Assembly: GCA_025765615.1 (NCBI GenBank)
Contig: JAIVFJ010000105.1
Coordinates: 62,001-126,000, forward strand
Reading direction: 5' to 3'
Source: Zopfochytrium polystomum
Taxonomy: Eukaryota > Chytridiomycota > Chytridiomycetes > Chytridiales > Chytridiaceae
Length of the DNA: 64,000 nt
Position numbers and translations under genes: made by a program. This document shows, piece by piece, positions 1-10,148 of the stretch. The notes beneath the pieces were generated by a model that did no database searches, was not told where the DNA came from, and saw only the letters and a program-made list of their open reading frames with translations. Position 1 is the stretch's first letter. Each line of letters begins with the position of its first letter.

Positions 1-1
1 C

Positions 2-1306
2 CAAGAAGAGGAAAAACTTGAGATACTCAAGACAAGGCATGATGCAGCAACAGCTGGACACCCAGGAGAGCACAAGACCTATGAGCTTGTTTCCAGAGAC
101 TTCTACTGGCCAGGCATGAGGAAGTACATCAAGGACTATGTCAGCAGCTGTGAAACCTGTCAAAGAAACAAGTCCAGCAGACACAAGCCCTATGGACTTC
201 TGGAGCCCCTCCCAATTGCCATCAGCCCTTGGTCATCAATATCCATGGACTTCATTGTGAAACTGCCCCCATCCCATGGATTTGACTCTATCCTTGTTGT
301 CATCTGCAGAAGGACAAAGTTGGCCCATTTCATCCCCTGCACTGAGAATATAGATGCACAAGGAACAGCAGACCTGTTTTTGCAGCACATATTCAGGCTC
401 CATGGGCTGCCTCAGTCAATCGTCAGTGACAGAGGACCACAGTTCAGATCTCAATTTTGGAAAGCACTCACAGCAGCCCTTGGAATCAAGTCTCAACTGT
501 CAACTGCTTATCACCCTCAGACTGATGGACAAACAGAAAGAACAAACCAGACTCTGGAGCAGTATTTGAGGTGCTATGTCAGCTATCAACAGGATGATTG
601 GCCCACCCTCCTTCCACTGGCAGAATTTGCTCTCAACAATTCTCTCCACTCAAGCACCCAGCTATCTCCTTTCTTTGCAACCTATGGCTTCAATCCAAGA
701 GGAGATCTTCTGGGACAAGAGACCCTATCCAATGTCCAAGCTCCTGCTGCGGCTTCACACTTACATAAGCTCAAGATCATCAACTCCTTCCTGGACTCCA
801 CCCTGAAGCAAGCCCAAGAAGATGCCTCAAGATTTGCCAACACTCACAGAATGGACCATGACCTTGCTGTGGGTCAGCAAGTTTGGCTTCTGAGGAAGAA
901 CTTGCAGACCAAAAGACCAAGTCCCAAGCTAGACAACCTCAAGTTGGGACCTTTCAAGATCTTGGAGCAAATCAATCCAGTCACCTTCAAGCTGGATCTC
1001 CCTGCATCCATGAAGATCCACCCAGTTTTCCATGTCAGCCTTTTAGAGAAGTTTGTGGCCAATTCCATTCCAGGCAGAGTTGTTCCTCCTCCTCCTCCAG
1101 TTGAGGTAGAAGGTGAAGAGGAATTTGAGGTTGAACAAATCTTGGATGCCAAGTGGTTTGGAAGGACACTCAAGTTCCTTGTTAAGTGGAAAGGTTACTC
1201 AGATGCTGACAACACCTGGGAGCCTGAGTCAAACCTCACTCACTGCCTAAGACCTTCTGCTCGAGTTCAAGACCAGGTACCCCACCAAGTTGCAGAAGAG
1301 GCCTAA
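2..1306 (+). CDS. Gypsy Pol C-terminus: integrase plus chromodomain, frameshifted tail
   Basis: The reading frame is open from base 2. In order it shows the HHCC zinc-binding integrase N-terminus (GHPGEH then CETC), the DDE core (SMDF, SDRGPQF, then TDGQTERTNQ with the catalytic Glu) and a chromodomain near the C-terminus (VEQILDAKWFG, FLVKWKGY, NTWEPESNL). The chromodomain marks it as a chromovirus and is expected to direct integration to particular chromatin. Compared with the 58.7-63.9 kb copy, one extra T near 1247 (CTGCCTAAGACC versus CTGCCAAGACC) shifts the frame just after the chromodomain and replaces the basic tail. The core is intact, so the protein may still be partly functional. 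This copy also differs at single residues such as KDYV versus KNYV. Confidence 0.95.
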   Translation, partial: QEEEKLEILKTRHDAATAGHPGEHKTYELVSRDFYWPGMRKYIKDYVSSCETCQRNKSSRHKPYGLLEPLPIAISPWSSISMDFIVKLPPSHGFDSILVVICRRTKLAHFIPCTENIDAQGTADLFLQHIFRLHGLPQSIVSDRGPQFRSQFWKALTAALGIKSQLSTAYHPQTDGQTERTNQTLEQYLRCYVSYQQDDWPTLLPLAEFALNNSLHSSTQLSPFFATYGFNPRGDLLGQETLSNVQAPAAASHLHKLKIINSFLDSTLKQAQEDASRFANTHRMDHDLAVGQQVWLLRKNLQTKRPSPKLDNLKLGPFKILEQINPVTFKLDLPASMKIHPVFHVSLLEKFVANSIPGRVVPPPPPVEVEGEEEFEVEQILDAKWFGRTLKFLVKWKGYSDADNTWEPESNLTHCLRPSARVQDQVPHQVAEEA

Positions 1307-1348
1307 AAGGGGGAGATGATGTTATGAATCACCCTCTGGAAACCTCTG

Positions 1349-1453
1349 GAACCTTCTAGAACATTCCTTCATGGAACCTTCTGGAACCTTCTGGAACCTT
1401 CTAGAACATTCTATGAACCTTCATGGAACCTTGTGGAACCTTCTGGAACCTTC
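1349..1453 (+). promoter_or_regulatory. Array of heat-shock elements in LTR U3
   Basis: Inverted GAA/TTC triplets with exact 2-base spacing form perfect heat-shock-factor-type sites. 1349-1366 has four alternating units, 1374-1411 has eight, 1415-1422 has two and 1436-1453 has four, with one interruption at 1426-1435. HSF trimers bind three or more alternating nGAAn units, so this is a very strong predicted site. It lies 110-215 bp upstream of the TATA box. Heat induction is inferred from the motif. Confidence 0.75.
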
Positions 1454-1563
1454 TTTGCTTTCCTGACTTGTCTTGTTGTCATTGGTATCATTGGTATCAT
1501 TGTATTACTAATTGCTCTTTCTGGAACTTTCTTGGAGTCTTGACAAGGAACACTCTCAAAAGG

Positions 1564-1570
1564 TATAAAA
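1564..1570 (+). promoter_or_regulatory. LTR TATA box
   Basis: TATAAAA lies about 35 bp upstream of AAGTGAATTAT (1599-1609). That sequence is complementary to the primer-binding site seen in the complete copy, so 1599 is a likely transcription start (R boundary). Confidence 0.7.
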
Positions 1571-1679
1571 GGGGGATGGGGGACCTGTCCCATCCCTCAA
1601 GTGAATTATTGTTTCCAATACAATCATCACTCCTCTCAGTTCCTTGTCTGCCTTGTCCTGTCCTGCCCTGTTCCTGACA

Positions 1680-3109
1680 TCTGAGCTGTCTCTCTTTGTT
1701 GATGGCTCAGCCCCATTTGGTGAATCACCCACCCCTTCTGTTCTTTACTGTTTTATTTATTGTTTTGCTGTTTTGTATGTGTTTTCCCTCCTTTTTCCTC
1801 TCCTCCCTGTGATTCCAACCCTCTCCTATTTAAACTGCTGCCCCCCCTTCTTGTTGACTGTGAGAACTGTACCTGAAGTCCCTTGCCTGCCCTTTTCTTC
1901 CTTACTGTGTGTATGAGCTGGGGGTGGCAGTCCCCTGGTGTGTGACAGGAGGTTGGAGTCCTCTTGGCCATCATGGCAGTGTGCTGGGTTCAATCCCCAG
2001 TGCACCTCACCATTCTGCATGCTGCTTAGGTTGGACTGGGTAGGAGCCACTTGGTGATGGAAGGATAGAGGGTAAATCTGTGGTGGTGCCTCTAGGTTCC
2101 TGTCAATACATCTAGTCAAATCCAGGTCTCTCAAGGTGATATGAATGAGCTGGCTGGTCAGGTACTGGTGCAGAAATGGTCTCTCAGGTATGCCCCCATC
2201 TCCCTGGTTGTTGGCTCCTGTGGCCTCTGGTGGGCCTGGTCTTCACTGGGTTCAGACCCTCTTTCTCTCAGATTAATGCCTGTGATGTCATGGTGCCACA
2301 CTTGTGTGTGGGAGTGGGTTTTAACCTTCCTTGCTTCTAAGATAGGGGATTCCTCTGGCCTGGTGAGGCAGATGTCTGTGTCCTAGTAGGATGAAGCAAG
2401 AAGAGTCCCACTGTCTCCCACCCTGTGTGCCCCCTCCTTGGATTGAGTTGGAACCTCTCTTGGGAGTGAGACAAGATGTGTCTGGTTCTGTTAAGTGGAA
2501 AACAGTTCTGGTTTGATCCAACAGGCATCTCTGTACACTAACTGTTCCTTGTGTTTGCCCTTTGTGTCCAACCCCCTCCAACTTAGGGCTTGTCTTTGGC
2601 AGAGAGGGAGCTGGTGCTCCAAGGTGGTGGCTCCAACAGGTTGGGACCTGGCCACTTTCCTCCCCACTCTCTTGCCTTCCCCCTTGGCTTCTGCCTTGGG
2701 AAGGAGCTGGCACAGATTGGTTGGTGCTGCCTTAGGCGCCCCCTTTGTTGCCCTAAGTCTCATTCCTTACCGAGTGATTCGGCCCCTTTGGCTTTGCCAT
2801 TGGGGTTTCTCTGAGTCTTGGACCAGAGGCATTTTGCACTTTCTTTTGTGATTGTGCCACCTTTGTCACACTTTTCTTATGTTTCCCTTTTAGATGTGTG
2901 ATAACCGCTCTTTTTTGTGTTTAAAGAGTTTCTTTTGTGTTTGATGATGGGCTTTAGTAGACTCCAAATACATTTTCCTGTCTGGTGACCCCTAGACACC
3001 TTCTTTTGCCCTTTTCATTAGATAGGATTGGTATTTAGGCCATTGCTCTATTTCCACCTCCAGCCCAGGGTGAGGAGATTTAGAGAGCACAGTCTCACAA
3101 AACCTCTAA
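1680..3109. other. Unassigned stretch between two retroelements
   Basis: No gene can be supported. All frames are broken or lack recognisable motifs, and no copy of the copia LTR was found here, so the 5' end of the following copia element is missing or eroded. One local feature is a Pol III B-box-like arm at 1987-2003 (CTGGG, loop TTCAATC, CCCAG) with an A-box-like TGGCAGTCCCCTGG at 1925. No acceptor stem matches, so it is not a tRNA. Confidence 0.5.
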
Positions 3110-4245
3110 CTTCCGCTCTGCACCTCATGTTCCGAAATCTGTTGCCCTCCTCTCATCGCACTCAGCTTTGGTTGTTGCACCAAACGTCTTGGGCTCCACT
3201 TCCTCATCACCAAGAATTCGAGACTACACCACCTCAGCCACGCCTCTGCTGCCATTATCGCCCTTGCCCACCGCAAACACTATCCAAGCCCAGACAGACC
3301 ACCACCTGTCGTGAGCAAGGCCGAGAGCCTCCGGATTGCAGAGGTTGAAAGACTTCATCGCGCCCTGGGACACGTCGGCTTCCAGCGCCTTGGCTACATG
3401 CTCCACCACCGGACGACAGCAGACCTACCACCCATCAATGCTTCATACCCCACAAAGTGCCAAACTTGTGTCGCAGCCAAGATGTGCCAAAAGTCATTCC
3501 CAGAGCGTGATGAGGAACAACTCCCATTTGCCCACACCCTCAACGTTGATGTCAACTCCATCCCCATTACTTCCTTTGATGGCTACAACTATGCAATCAC
3601 TGTCGTTTGCGAGAGCAGTTGTTTCTCTTGGGACATTCCTATTGCTCGCAAGAGCGATGCATTACCGTTTCTAATTCGCCTGATTCTCTTCCTTGAGAAA
3701 AAGGAGGGACGCAAAGTACAGGTCATCCGATTGGATCGTGGCAAGGAGAGCTTCAATCGGACCTTCAAGTCCTTCTGCAACTCCCATGGAATTCAGCTCA
3801 AGGCGTCTCCTTTACGCACAGCCCAGATGAACTCTGTCGCAGAACGCCACATCCAAACTGTCACAGACATGACCCGTTCACTTCTACTTGGTGCACCTAA
3901 CGTTCCACTCACATTTTGGAGCTACGCTTACTGTCAAGCTTCGCAATCAAGAACTGTCTACCAAACATCCAGCGTGGCATCCTCTCTCCGTTCGAAAGCC
4001 GCCACCACATCCCACCAATGGTTGGCCACTTTCGAACCTTTGGCTCCAAGTGTTTCTACCGCGTTAGCCCCAAGCTTTGTAAGAAACTCGATCCCAAAAG
4101 CTGTCCTGCCGTTTACCTTGGCAGTCCCTCGCGCTCCATTGCTGTCCTGTGGGAGCTCCAAGAGCAGCGGATCATCTACCAGCGTTATCGTGACATTGAT
4201 TTTTTGAAGATGAATTTCCCCAGTTTTTGGGAGTTCACGCTGTGA
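3110..4245 (+). pseudogene. Copia integrase, frameshifted
   Basis: The GAG-pre-integrase zinc motif is present (LHRALGHVG with CQTC downstream). The integrase core follows with Asp in NVDVNSIP, Asp in RLDRGKES and Glu in NSVAERH. The frame is open from 3110 and carries the core to about 3940. The conserved downstream block (CLPNIQRG, FRTFGSKCFYRV, KKLDPKSCPAVYLG) continues in another frame to the stop at 4245, so a single-base frameshift separates them. Nothing upstream of the TAA at 3107 resembles gag or protease, apart from a possible protease tail just after it. The product would not be functional. Confidence 0.85.
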
Positions 4246-4883
4246 GGGGGGGATTTGGGGACATCAGTGTTAATCTCCCTTCACTTTCAGACTTGGATGA
4301 CCTGCTTATGAGAAAGCAGTTCAATCAATTGTAGATGCAGAACAGCACCTTCACCAGCTACTTCAGCAGAAAATCCAGCAGAAACAGCAGCGCCAGGGTA
4401 AGGGGGAGCACAGCAGCACACCAGCGCCAGCACCAAAGAAGCGAGGTCGCCCACGCAAGCCATCATCACCAGTGAGGCTACCATCAGTGAGCATCTCAGC
4501 AGAGCCTCCACCACCAACAGCTGTGCCTGCACCAGATGTCAAGCAGGAGCCACCCCCCAAACAGAAGCACAGCGCAACAAAGAAACCGGCAGCAGTCGCT
4601 GGGCAGGAACCAGCCCTAAGAGGAAGCCAGGCCGACCAAGGAACCCAATTCCACCTGACCCAGTGAGTCACTCCAAACTTCACTAAACTAATTCTTTCCT
4701 TTCTACACCATTCCCTTTTCAAATTTTCTCCTCACAACCAAAAACAATTCAAAACCATTAACGTCACCTCACATCGCCCCACACTATCGCGCACAGGAAG
4801 CCTCAGCACCAGCCACTGCCGATGCCCCGGAGACCTTTCCACCCAGCGACGCAAGGGGCGGTGGGCCCAGCGACCTGGAGAAT
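4246..4883 (+). other. Copia linker with two AT-hook-like motifs
   Basis: Between integrase and RT the sequence encodes Gln/Pro/Lys-rich linker. PKKRGRPRKP is encoded at about 4433-4462 and PKRKPGRPRNP at about 4612-4645; both fit the AT-hook core GRP. They lie in different frames, so at least one more frameshift falls here. Confidence 0.5.
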
Positions 4884-6944
4884 TTGCCCAGGTCCAGCGC
4901 AGAGGCTCATCAGCAGGCGGGTCGGGATGGGGAGGGCCCTGCTTGGGGGGGCCCTGTGTCGCCGGACGTCTCGAGTTCTCTATCCGCAAGGGGTATTGAC
5001 AGGCCCAGTGGTGAAGTGGACCCCGCCGCATCAGGCGAAGTGCTACCTGCTGACAGTGCTCCTGTTGTGCAAGATGTGCTGTTTGCGTGTGAGCTTGACG
5101 AGGATTTCGACGATAACGATATCCAGTCAGTCTACGAGTCTGACGCTGATGATGAAGACAGACTCCTTTACGCCTTCAACGTCAACTCCAACTCAGTCAA
5201 AGTATTCCCAGACACATACAAGGATCCACTGACGCACGAGGAGGCCATGGCATTGCCTCATGCAGAGCGGTGGAAGGAGGCCGAAGAGTACGAGCTGGAT
5301 ATGCTTCGCAAGATGGGAGTCTTTGTGGAGTCAGCAGCCCCGCCTGACACCAACATCGTCAGCTGCAAGTGGGTCTACAAGCTCAAGTTCAAACCTGACG
5401 GCACCATTGAGCGGTTCCGTGCTCGACTTGTTGCTCATGGATTCACCCAGCAGCCTGGCGTCGACTTCACCCTCACCTACTCGCCAGTTATTAGAGGCAA
5501 CACACTTCGTTGGATGATTGCCCTCGGCACCCTGTATGGCTGGGACATGGAGATGATCGACATCTCCTCAGCCTACCTATACGGGATCCTAGACATACCA
5601 ATCTACATGGCACCACCACCTGGCATATCGATCTCCCCCGGATTAGTGTGGCTACTGCTGAAGGGTCTCTATGGGCTGAAGCAATCAGGACGGACTTGGT
5701 ATTGGCGTCTAGCCCTCCACCTTCGGTCAAAAGGCTTTGCTCAGAGCTGGGCAGACCCCTGCCTCTTCTGGCGCTGGACCAAGTGCAGGCTCTGCTTCAT
5801 TCTGGCGTACTTCGACGACCTTCCACTCTTTGGCCACACCGCTGCCATCAAGGAGGCTGTTGCGGACCTCAAGACGGAGTTCAAGCTTCGAGAGCTGGGA
5901 AAGCTCAGCTACATTATCTCAATGGAAGTCATTCGTGGTTCAAACTTCACAATTCTCCATCAGACTAACTTCCTCCGGAACTTCCTCTCGTGCTTTGAGG
6001 CTAAGCACGGACCTGTAACACCTCGCAACGCACCACTCAAGGTAACAGCCAAGCTCACCCCTCGCGACCGGCACTCCACCGACCCAAGTGAGGAGAGCGT
6101 CGACAGCACTGAGTACCTCCATGTGATTGGCAGCCTTAACTACACTGCAACGTCAACAAGACCAGACCTGGCACTCAGTGTCAGCTTGCTTGGTTCCTTT
6201 GCTCAAGACCCGTGCACCCGGCACTGGCACGAGCTACTCAACGTTGTGGGGTATGTCAAGGCCACCTCCACAGTTGGACTTCGCTACAGCTCGGACAGGA
6301 ACAACCAAGTTGTTGGCTATGCTGATGCATCGTACAACTCCCGCCACAACTCTCACTCACAGATAGCATACCTGGTGCTATTAGCAGGGGGAGCCATAGC
6401 ATGGAAGTCAACAAGATCAGCAACTGTCCCAACCTCATCCACAGCAGCAGAGTACATTGCACTCAGTGAACTTGGTCGGGAACTTGAGGCCATCAACAAC
6501 CTCCACCTATCAATCCAGCATCCCCTCAAGCTACCAATCATTGCCTACAAGGACAACACACCATCAATCCACATGACAGTTAACGACCTTCACACCGATC
6601 GCTCCAAGCACATCCGCCTTCAGTACCACCACATTTGGTCACTTGTTGAGGAGGGACTTGTGCAAGTTGAGTATGTCTACTCGATGGACCAGCTTGCAGA
6701 CCTCCTCACCAAGCCACATGGATGTGACATGGTCTATGAGGGCTGGACTCTACTTGGACTGGTTGACTCAACTGAGAAACCAAGACGATACATGCAACGT
6801 CACAAGAAAATCCTAGAGACAAGATCAAAACGACGTGAGGAACATATTCGACAAAAGAGTATCAAGAAGAAGGAACGGAAGAACTTGGACCACGCTGTGG
6901 CGTGGAAGGCACGGCTGGCACACCAAGGGAAATCAGCAGGATAG
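4884..6944 (+). CDS. Copia reverse transcriptase and RNase H
   Basis: This is an uninterrupted 686-codon frame. The RT begins around residue 115 (NIVSCKWVYKLKFKPDG, RARLVAHGFTQQPGVDF, DISSAYLYG, KGLYGLKQSGRTWYW). The active site reads AYFDD, where copia elements usually have YVDD, and the two catalytic Asp residues are kept. RNase H follows (VGYADASYNS, STAAEYIALSE, HTDRSKHI, QLADLLTKPH). The ATG at 4884 is only the first Met in a frame that should be translated as part of a polyprotein. Upstream damage means it is probably not expressed normally. The last 60 residues are basic. Confidence 0.9.
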   Translation: MPRSSAEAHQQAGRDGEGPAWGGPVSPDVSSSLSARGIDRPSGEVDPAASGEVLPADSAPVVQDVLFACELDEDFDDNDIQSVYESDADDEDRLLYAFNVNSNSVKVFPDTYKDPLTHEEAMALPHAERWKEAEEYELDMLRKMGVFVESAAPPDTNIVSCKWVYKLKFKPDGTIERFRARLVAHGFTQQPGVDFTLTYSPVIRGNTLRWMIALGTLYGWDMEMIDISSAYLYGILDIPIYMAPPPGISISPGLVWLLLKGLYGLKQSGRTWYWRLALHLRSKGFAQSWADPCLFWRWTKCRLCFILAYFDDLPLFGHTAAIKEAVADLKTEFKLRELGKLSYIISMEVIRGSNFTILHQTNFLRNFLSCFEAKHGPVTPRNAPLKVTAKLTPRDRHSTDPSEESVDSTEYLHVIGSLNYTATSTRPDLALSVSLLGSFAQDPCTRHWHELLNVVGYVKATSTVGLRYSSDRNNQVVGYADASYNSRHNSHSQIAYLVLLAGGAIAWKSTRSATVPTSSTAAEYIALSELGRELEAINNLHLSIQHPLKLPIIAYKDNTPSIHMTVNDLHTDRSKHIRLQYHHIWSLVEEGLVQVEYVYSMDQLADLLTKPHGCDMVYEGWTLLGLVDSTEKPRRYMQRHKKILETRSKRREEHIRQKSIKKKERKNLDHAVAWKARLAHQGKSAG

Positions 6945-7218
6945 GCCCAACAGGGAGGGGGAGGGCACTGGACAAACTTTTCTTTACCTTTTGCCTTATT
7001 CGGCTCTTCATGTATTTTCTATTCCTACCCTTTTCAAGTTCACTCCTCAGCAGTATTTTCCCAGATATTTTCACTTCCTTTCCCTGCCACAGTTTTCCCA
7101 GATCAGCCAATTGATTTGGGTTTTTCATCCAAGCAGGGGCTTCAAGCACTCTTCCCCAGTTTCTTACCTCTGGAGGGTTTTGTTCAAAGTCTAGGAAGGG
7201 AGCGTGTGCAAGGGGAAG

Positions 7219-7351
7219 TGTTGGAATATGCCCCTGCGAAAAAGGAAAAAAAAAAGTTGATAACAGACTTGACTTGTCACACCCTCCCATCCTGCTCGCG
7301 CAACCACGACCGCAACCGCGATCACCATCGCCTCACTGCCGGATTCCAACA
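7219..7351 (+). repeat. Copia 3' LTR, 133 bp
   Basis: A polypurine tract (CAAGGGGAAG) precedes it. It starts TGTTGGAAT and ends ATTCCAACA, a perfect 9-bp terminal inverted repeat typical of copia LTRs. It is followed by CTGAC, whose partner copy was not found. Confidence 0.85.
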
Positions 7352-7889
7352 CTGACGCATTTTGTGAAATGCGTCGATTTTTGGAAGTGGTCCACTGGCA
7401 ATATAAAATTATTTGCGTTCAACGACGCCGCTTTCTGTAATGACTTTAATTTGTGCTTCTTGAGTCCTTCACACTCCCCCTTGTCAGTCGGTGCTCCTTC
7501 CACGTTCGCCTTCTGGCAGAGGTTGGAGGACTGGCTATGCAGAGCCTTCCAAAAACTGTGACCTGTATGGGAACGTAATACTCACGAGATGTGCGAGGTG
7601 TATCTGATTTTGTGTAGGCGGTGTTGAATTTTCGTGGCGATGTGGGTGTTGCTGTCGTTGCTGTGGTTTCAGAGGCGCGCGTAGCAATATGGTACAGGGC
7701 GTGCTGGGAACGAAAGAGGGAGGCCGCAGGTGGCGGGTTTCTCGTTACTGGCTGGTTGAGGAGGAGGGAGATGTTTTTTTAAAGTAACGTAACGAGGCGA
7801 GAGTAGAAGCAATTGGAACAAACCTTCGACTAGGTTTCTGAAAAATTTCAGCTGACGACAACAAAACAGCTCAATCAATCAGCGGACTC
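7352..7889. other. Intergenic, no gene seen
   Basis: Only a small palindrome is notable: ACGCATTT at 7355-7362 pairs with AAATGCGT at 7367-7374. No coding frame is convincing. Any terminal inverted repeat of the following MULE would lie here, but none was recognised by eye. Confidence 0.4.
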
Positions 7890-9730
7890 AGGAGAACCTA
7901 TTTCACTTTGTGGTGCAGTTTGCAATTCAGCATGGCTACTCCGTAAAAAAAAGAAAAAACTAGCAGCAATTATCAGCGAGTTCAGATTGCGTGTGTTCAA
8001 GGCGGCAAGTTTCGAAAAGAGCCTCACTGACTGGAAGACAACATCAAACGTCGCCCAAACACCAGTACCCACTGCATTGAATGCACTTGTAAGCTGACAG
8101 GCAGGCTCATCGGATCTGGCACAAATCGCGGTCTTTGGAAGTTTGTTATTACAAACAGGTCGCATTCATGCTCTCCTGACGGCTTCCTATCAATGGCTGC
8201 AGCTAGAAGGCTTCCACCAGACGCCTAGAAACTCTTCCTAGCACTCGTAGCTGATGGTGCGGGGAATTGTCACATTATGAACTCGCTTCGATCGAGGGTT
8301 CCAGACGTACTCGTTGCCCCAAAAGATGTTGTGAACATGCAGCAGAAGTTTAAGGACGAGCTTGACGGTCGGACATCAATGGAAGCGCTACTTGATCGAC
8401 TGCAGGCTTCTGGCTATCACAATTCATATCAGTGTGATCCTACGACAGGGCGCATTCCACATCTCTTCTCTGCGGCTGTCGGCGCTATCAAAAGCTTCTG
8501 TGCACGACCTTCCGTACTTCTGATGGACTGCACATGCAAGGCGAGCAAGTTTCAGTTGCCCCTCCTCAATATCGTCACAGTTTCAGAAAACGGTTCTACA
8601 GCCAATGTTGCATTCAGTTTTTTTTTCACGCAAAAAGACTGACGATTATAAGCTAGCCTTGCAACAGCTTTTGGAGTTGTGGAATGGACAACAGCCTGGC
8701 GTTGTTTTGACAGATCGCAAGCTTGCACTCATGAACGCCTTATTGGAAGTCTTTCCTGATGCCAGCAACCTTCTCTGCCGATGACATATCAACAAGAACG
8801 TCGCTGCCAACGTAAAACCAATTTTCACAAGGCGGCGGTTTCATGCGAGCCTGGAATGCTGTGCTATTCAATAACTGAGGAGCAATTATGGAGTCAACGA
8901 ACTCGACTCAGAGCAACCTATTCTGAGCGCTGGCCAACTGCTGTTGGTTGCGTAGAAAAATTGTAGAAAAATGGTATTTACGAGCACAAGGAAAGTTTTG
9001 TGGACACCTGGACAAATCTGAAGCTGCACCTCGACAGCACAGCCACTTCTCGTGTTGAGGGCATTGACATCTCGGAGCTTTTATATGCATTGAACACTAT
9101 CTGACGCATCAGCAAGAGAGTGAGCAATACAAGAGTTCGCTATCTACATCTGGGCAGTCGTTAAAATTCGACATCCCTACCTTCAACCTGGTTGGACAAC
9201 GATTTCGCGCTACGCGCTGGACCTCATTGCTCAACAGCTGGACGCGGCCAACACAACTGCCAATGGACTCCACTTGCACAGGTCGCTTCCGTGCTTTTAT
9301 GGGGCTCCTCTGTTTGCGCGAGATCTCCACGAAGCTGTCGAGCAATCCCGCAATTGGAAAAGAAGATGTCCATTCCTCATTGGTGGATCTCTAAAGCTAC
9401 CAAGGACCCTGCTTCTCTGATTCCAGTATCATCACTGGATCCACAGCTAGCCGCTGCCACGGCAAATGCTGACAGCAGGGTTACCGTGGCAGGAGAAGCA
9501 GCGTTTGCTGGAACAGTCACAGGCGATCGCGTACGAGAACAGGGTCGATCCAGCAGACAGTTTTGGGACCCAAAGATCGCGCCGCAGGCCCTTTCGCAGC
9601 AAATTCGGATTGCGGCAAAAGCGACTAAGTGAGTTTCGAGCTCGTTGAAGATGTTCGACAGCGCAAATGTGGGCAATCGCCGCGGTGAGGTTGCGGGCAC
9701 AACGGCAATCTATTCATGTTCCCCCCAACT
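7890..9730 (+). pseudogene. MULE-type (FAR1-like) transposase relic
   Basis: Pieces of a Mutator-like transposase occur in order. A FAR1-type N-terminal part is at about 7895-8160 (QFAIQHGYSVK, then CTCKLTGRLIW in another frame). The central block is at 8277-8642 (DELDGRTSMEALLDRL, then SVLLMDCTCKASKFQLPLLNIV, with the first catalytic Asp). After a frameshift in a T run near 8630 comes DDYKLALQQLLELW, VVLTDRKLALMNAL and NLLCR-stop-HINKNV, where the expected Trp codon is TGA at 8781. TTSRVEG-like residues follow near 9045 and a broken zinc knuckle (RKCGQ... CGHN) near 9640-9710. Several stops and frameshifts make it a clear pseudogene. The family is recognised with good confidence; the outer ends are approximate. 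Confidence 0.8.
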
Positions 9731-10148
9731 CACATCACCGCCATTCCTACTATTGAAACAACAGCATCCAGAAAAAAATCAATAAAACCGGGGGGGGGAA
9801 AGGGAGAATTGCATACGGGTCACGCACAAGGACGTACGACAGAAAAGGGGGACCAAAAGAAACAAAAGGAAGTGTTAGCGCGAGAAAGAGACGACCCAAC
9901 AGGTACGTGCCTCGTGGCACAACAAACGAGAGGGGCGTTTTGAAGAGTTGCGCATGGACTGGTTCTCCCTCGCTCCTTGCCGGACCAGATCCCTGCTCGC
10001 ACAATCCAACGAAACGGACAAAAAAAAAACCCCCCAAAGAAATAAAGCGCAGATTTCACACACACCCCGTTCAAACAAAAAATAGAAAGAAAGAAAGAGC
10101 ATAGGCTCCCCAAGGCCAAGAGCACCCCAAAAACACCCAATCGCAGAT
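9731..10148. other. 3' flank of the DUF3712 gene
   Basis: No gene is seen. The stretch is A/C-rich on the plus strand with short A and G homopolymers and probably contains the 3' UTR of the minus-strand gene that ends at 10149. Confidence 0.4.

Larger units (their letters stand above)
1..1679 (+). mobile_element. Ty3/gypsy chromovirus, 3' part (cut by window start)
   Basis: This is the 3' end of an LTR retrotransposon: integrase, chromodomain, polypurine tract and 3' LTR. It is almost identical over its length to the complete element at 58679-63963 on the other strand, so both belong to one recently active family. The window starts inside pol, so the 5' LTR, gag and reverse transcriptase cannot be seen. 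The polypurine tract (AAAAGGGGGAGATGA) directly precedes the LTR at about 1305-1319. The five bases after the LTR (TCTGA) could be a target duplication, but the partner lies outside the window. Confidence 0.95.
1320..1679 (+). repeat. Gypsy 3' LTR, 360 bp (TG...CA)
   Basis: It starts TGTTATGAATC and ends TTCCTGACA. Homologous LTRs of 353 and 333 bp lie at 63611-63963 and 58679-59011. The length differences come from copy number of 10-bp GGAACCTTCT-like units in the U3 part. U3 holds heat-shock-type motifs, then a TATA box, then a predicted transcription start near 1599. Confidence 0.95.
3110..7351 (+). mobile_element. Ty1/copia retrotransposon, 5'-degraded
   Basis: The domain order integrase, linker, reverse transcriptase, RNase H is that of the copia superfamily. 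The 3' LTR (7219-7351) is intact but no 5' LTR or gag is recognisable. The integrase half contains a stop-bounded start (TAA at 3107) and a frameshift near 3940, and the linker is frameshifted, so the element is non-autonomous. A relic of the same family lies at about 47.07-47.89 kb on the minus strand. Confidence 0.9.

Noticed and set aside
1411..1916. Small frames inside and after the gypsy LTR
   Set aside because: They translate the LTR regulatory repeats; the same peptides appear in every LTR copy as a by-product.
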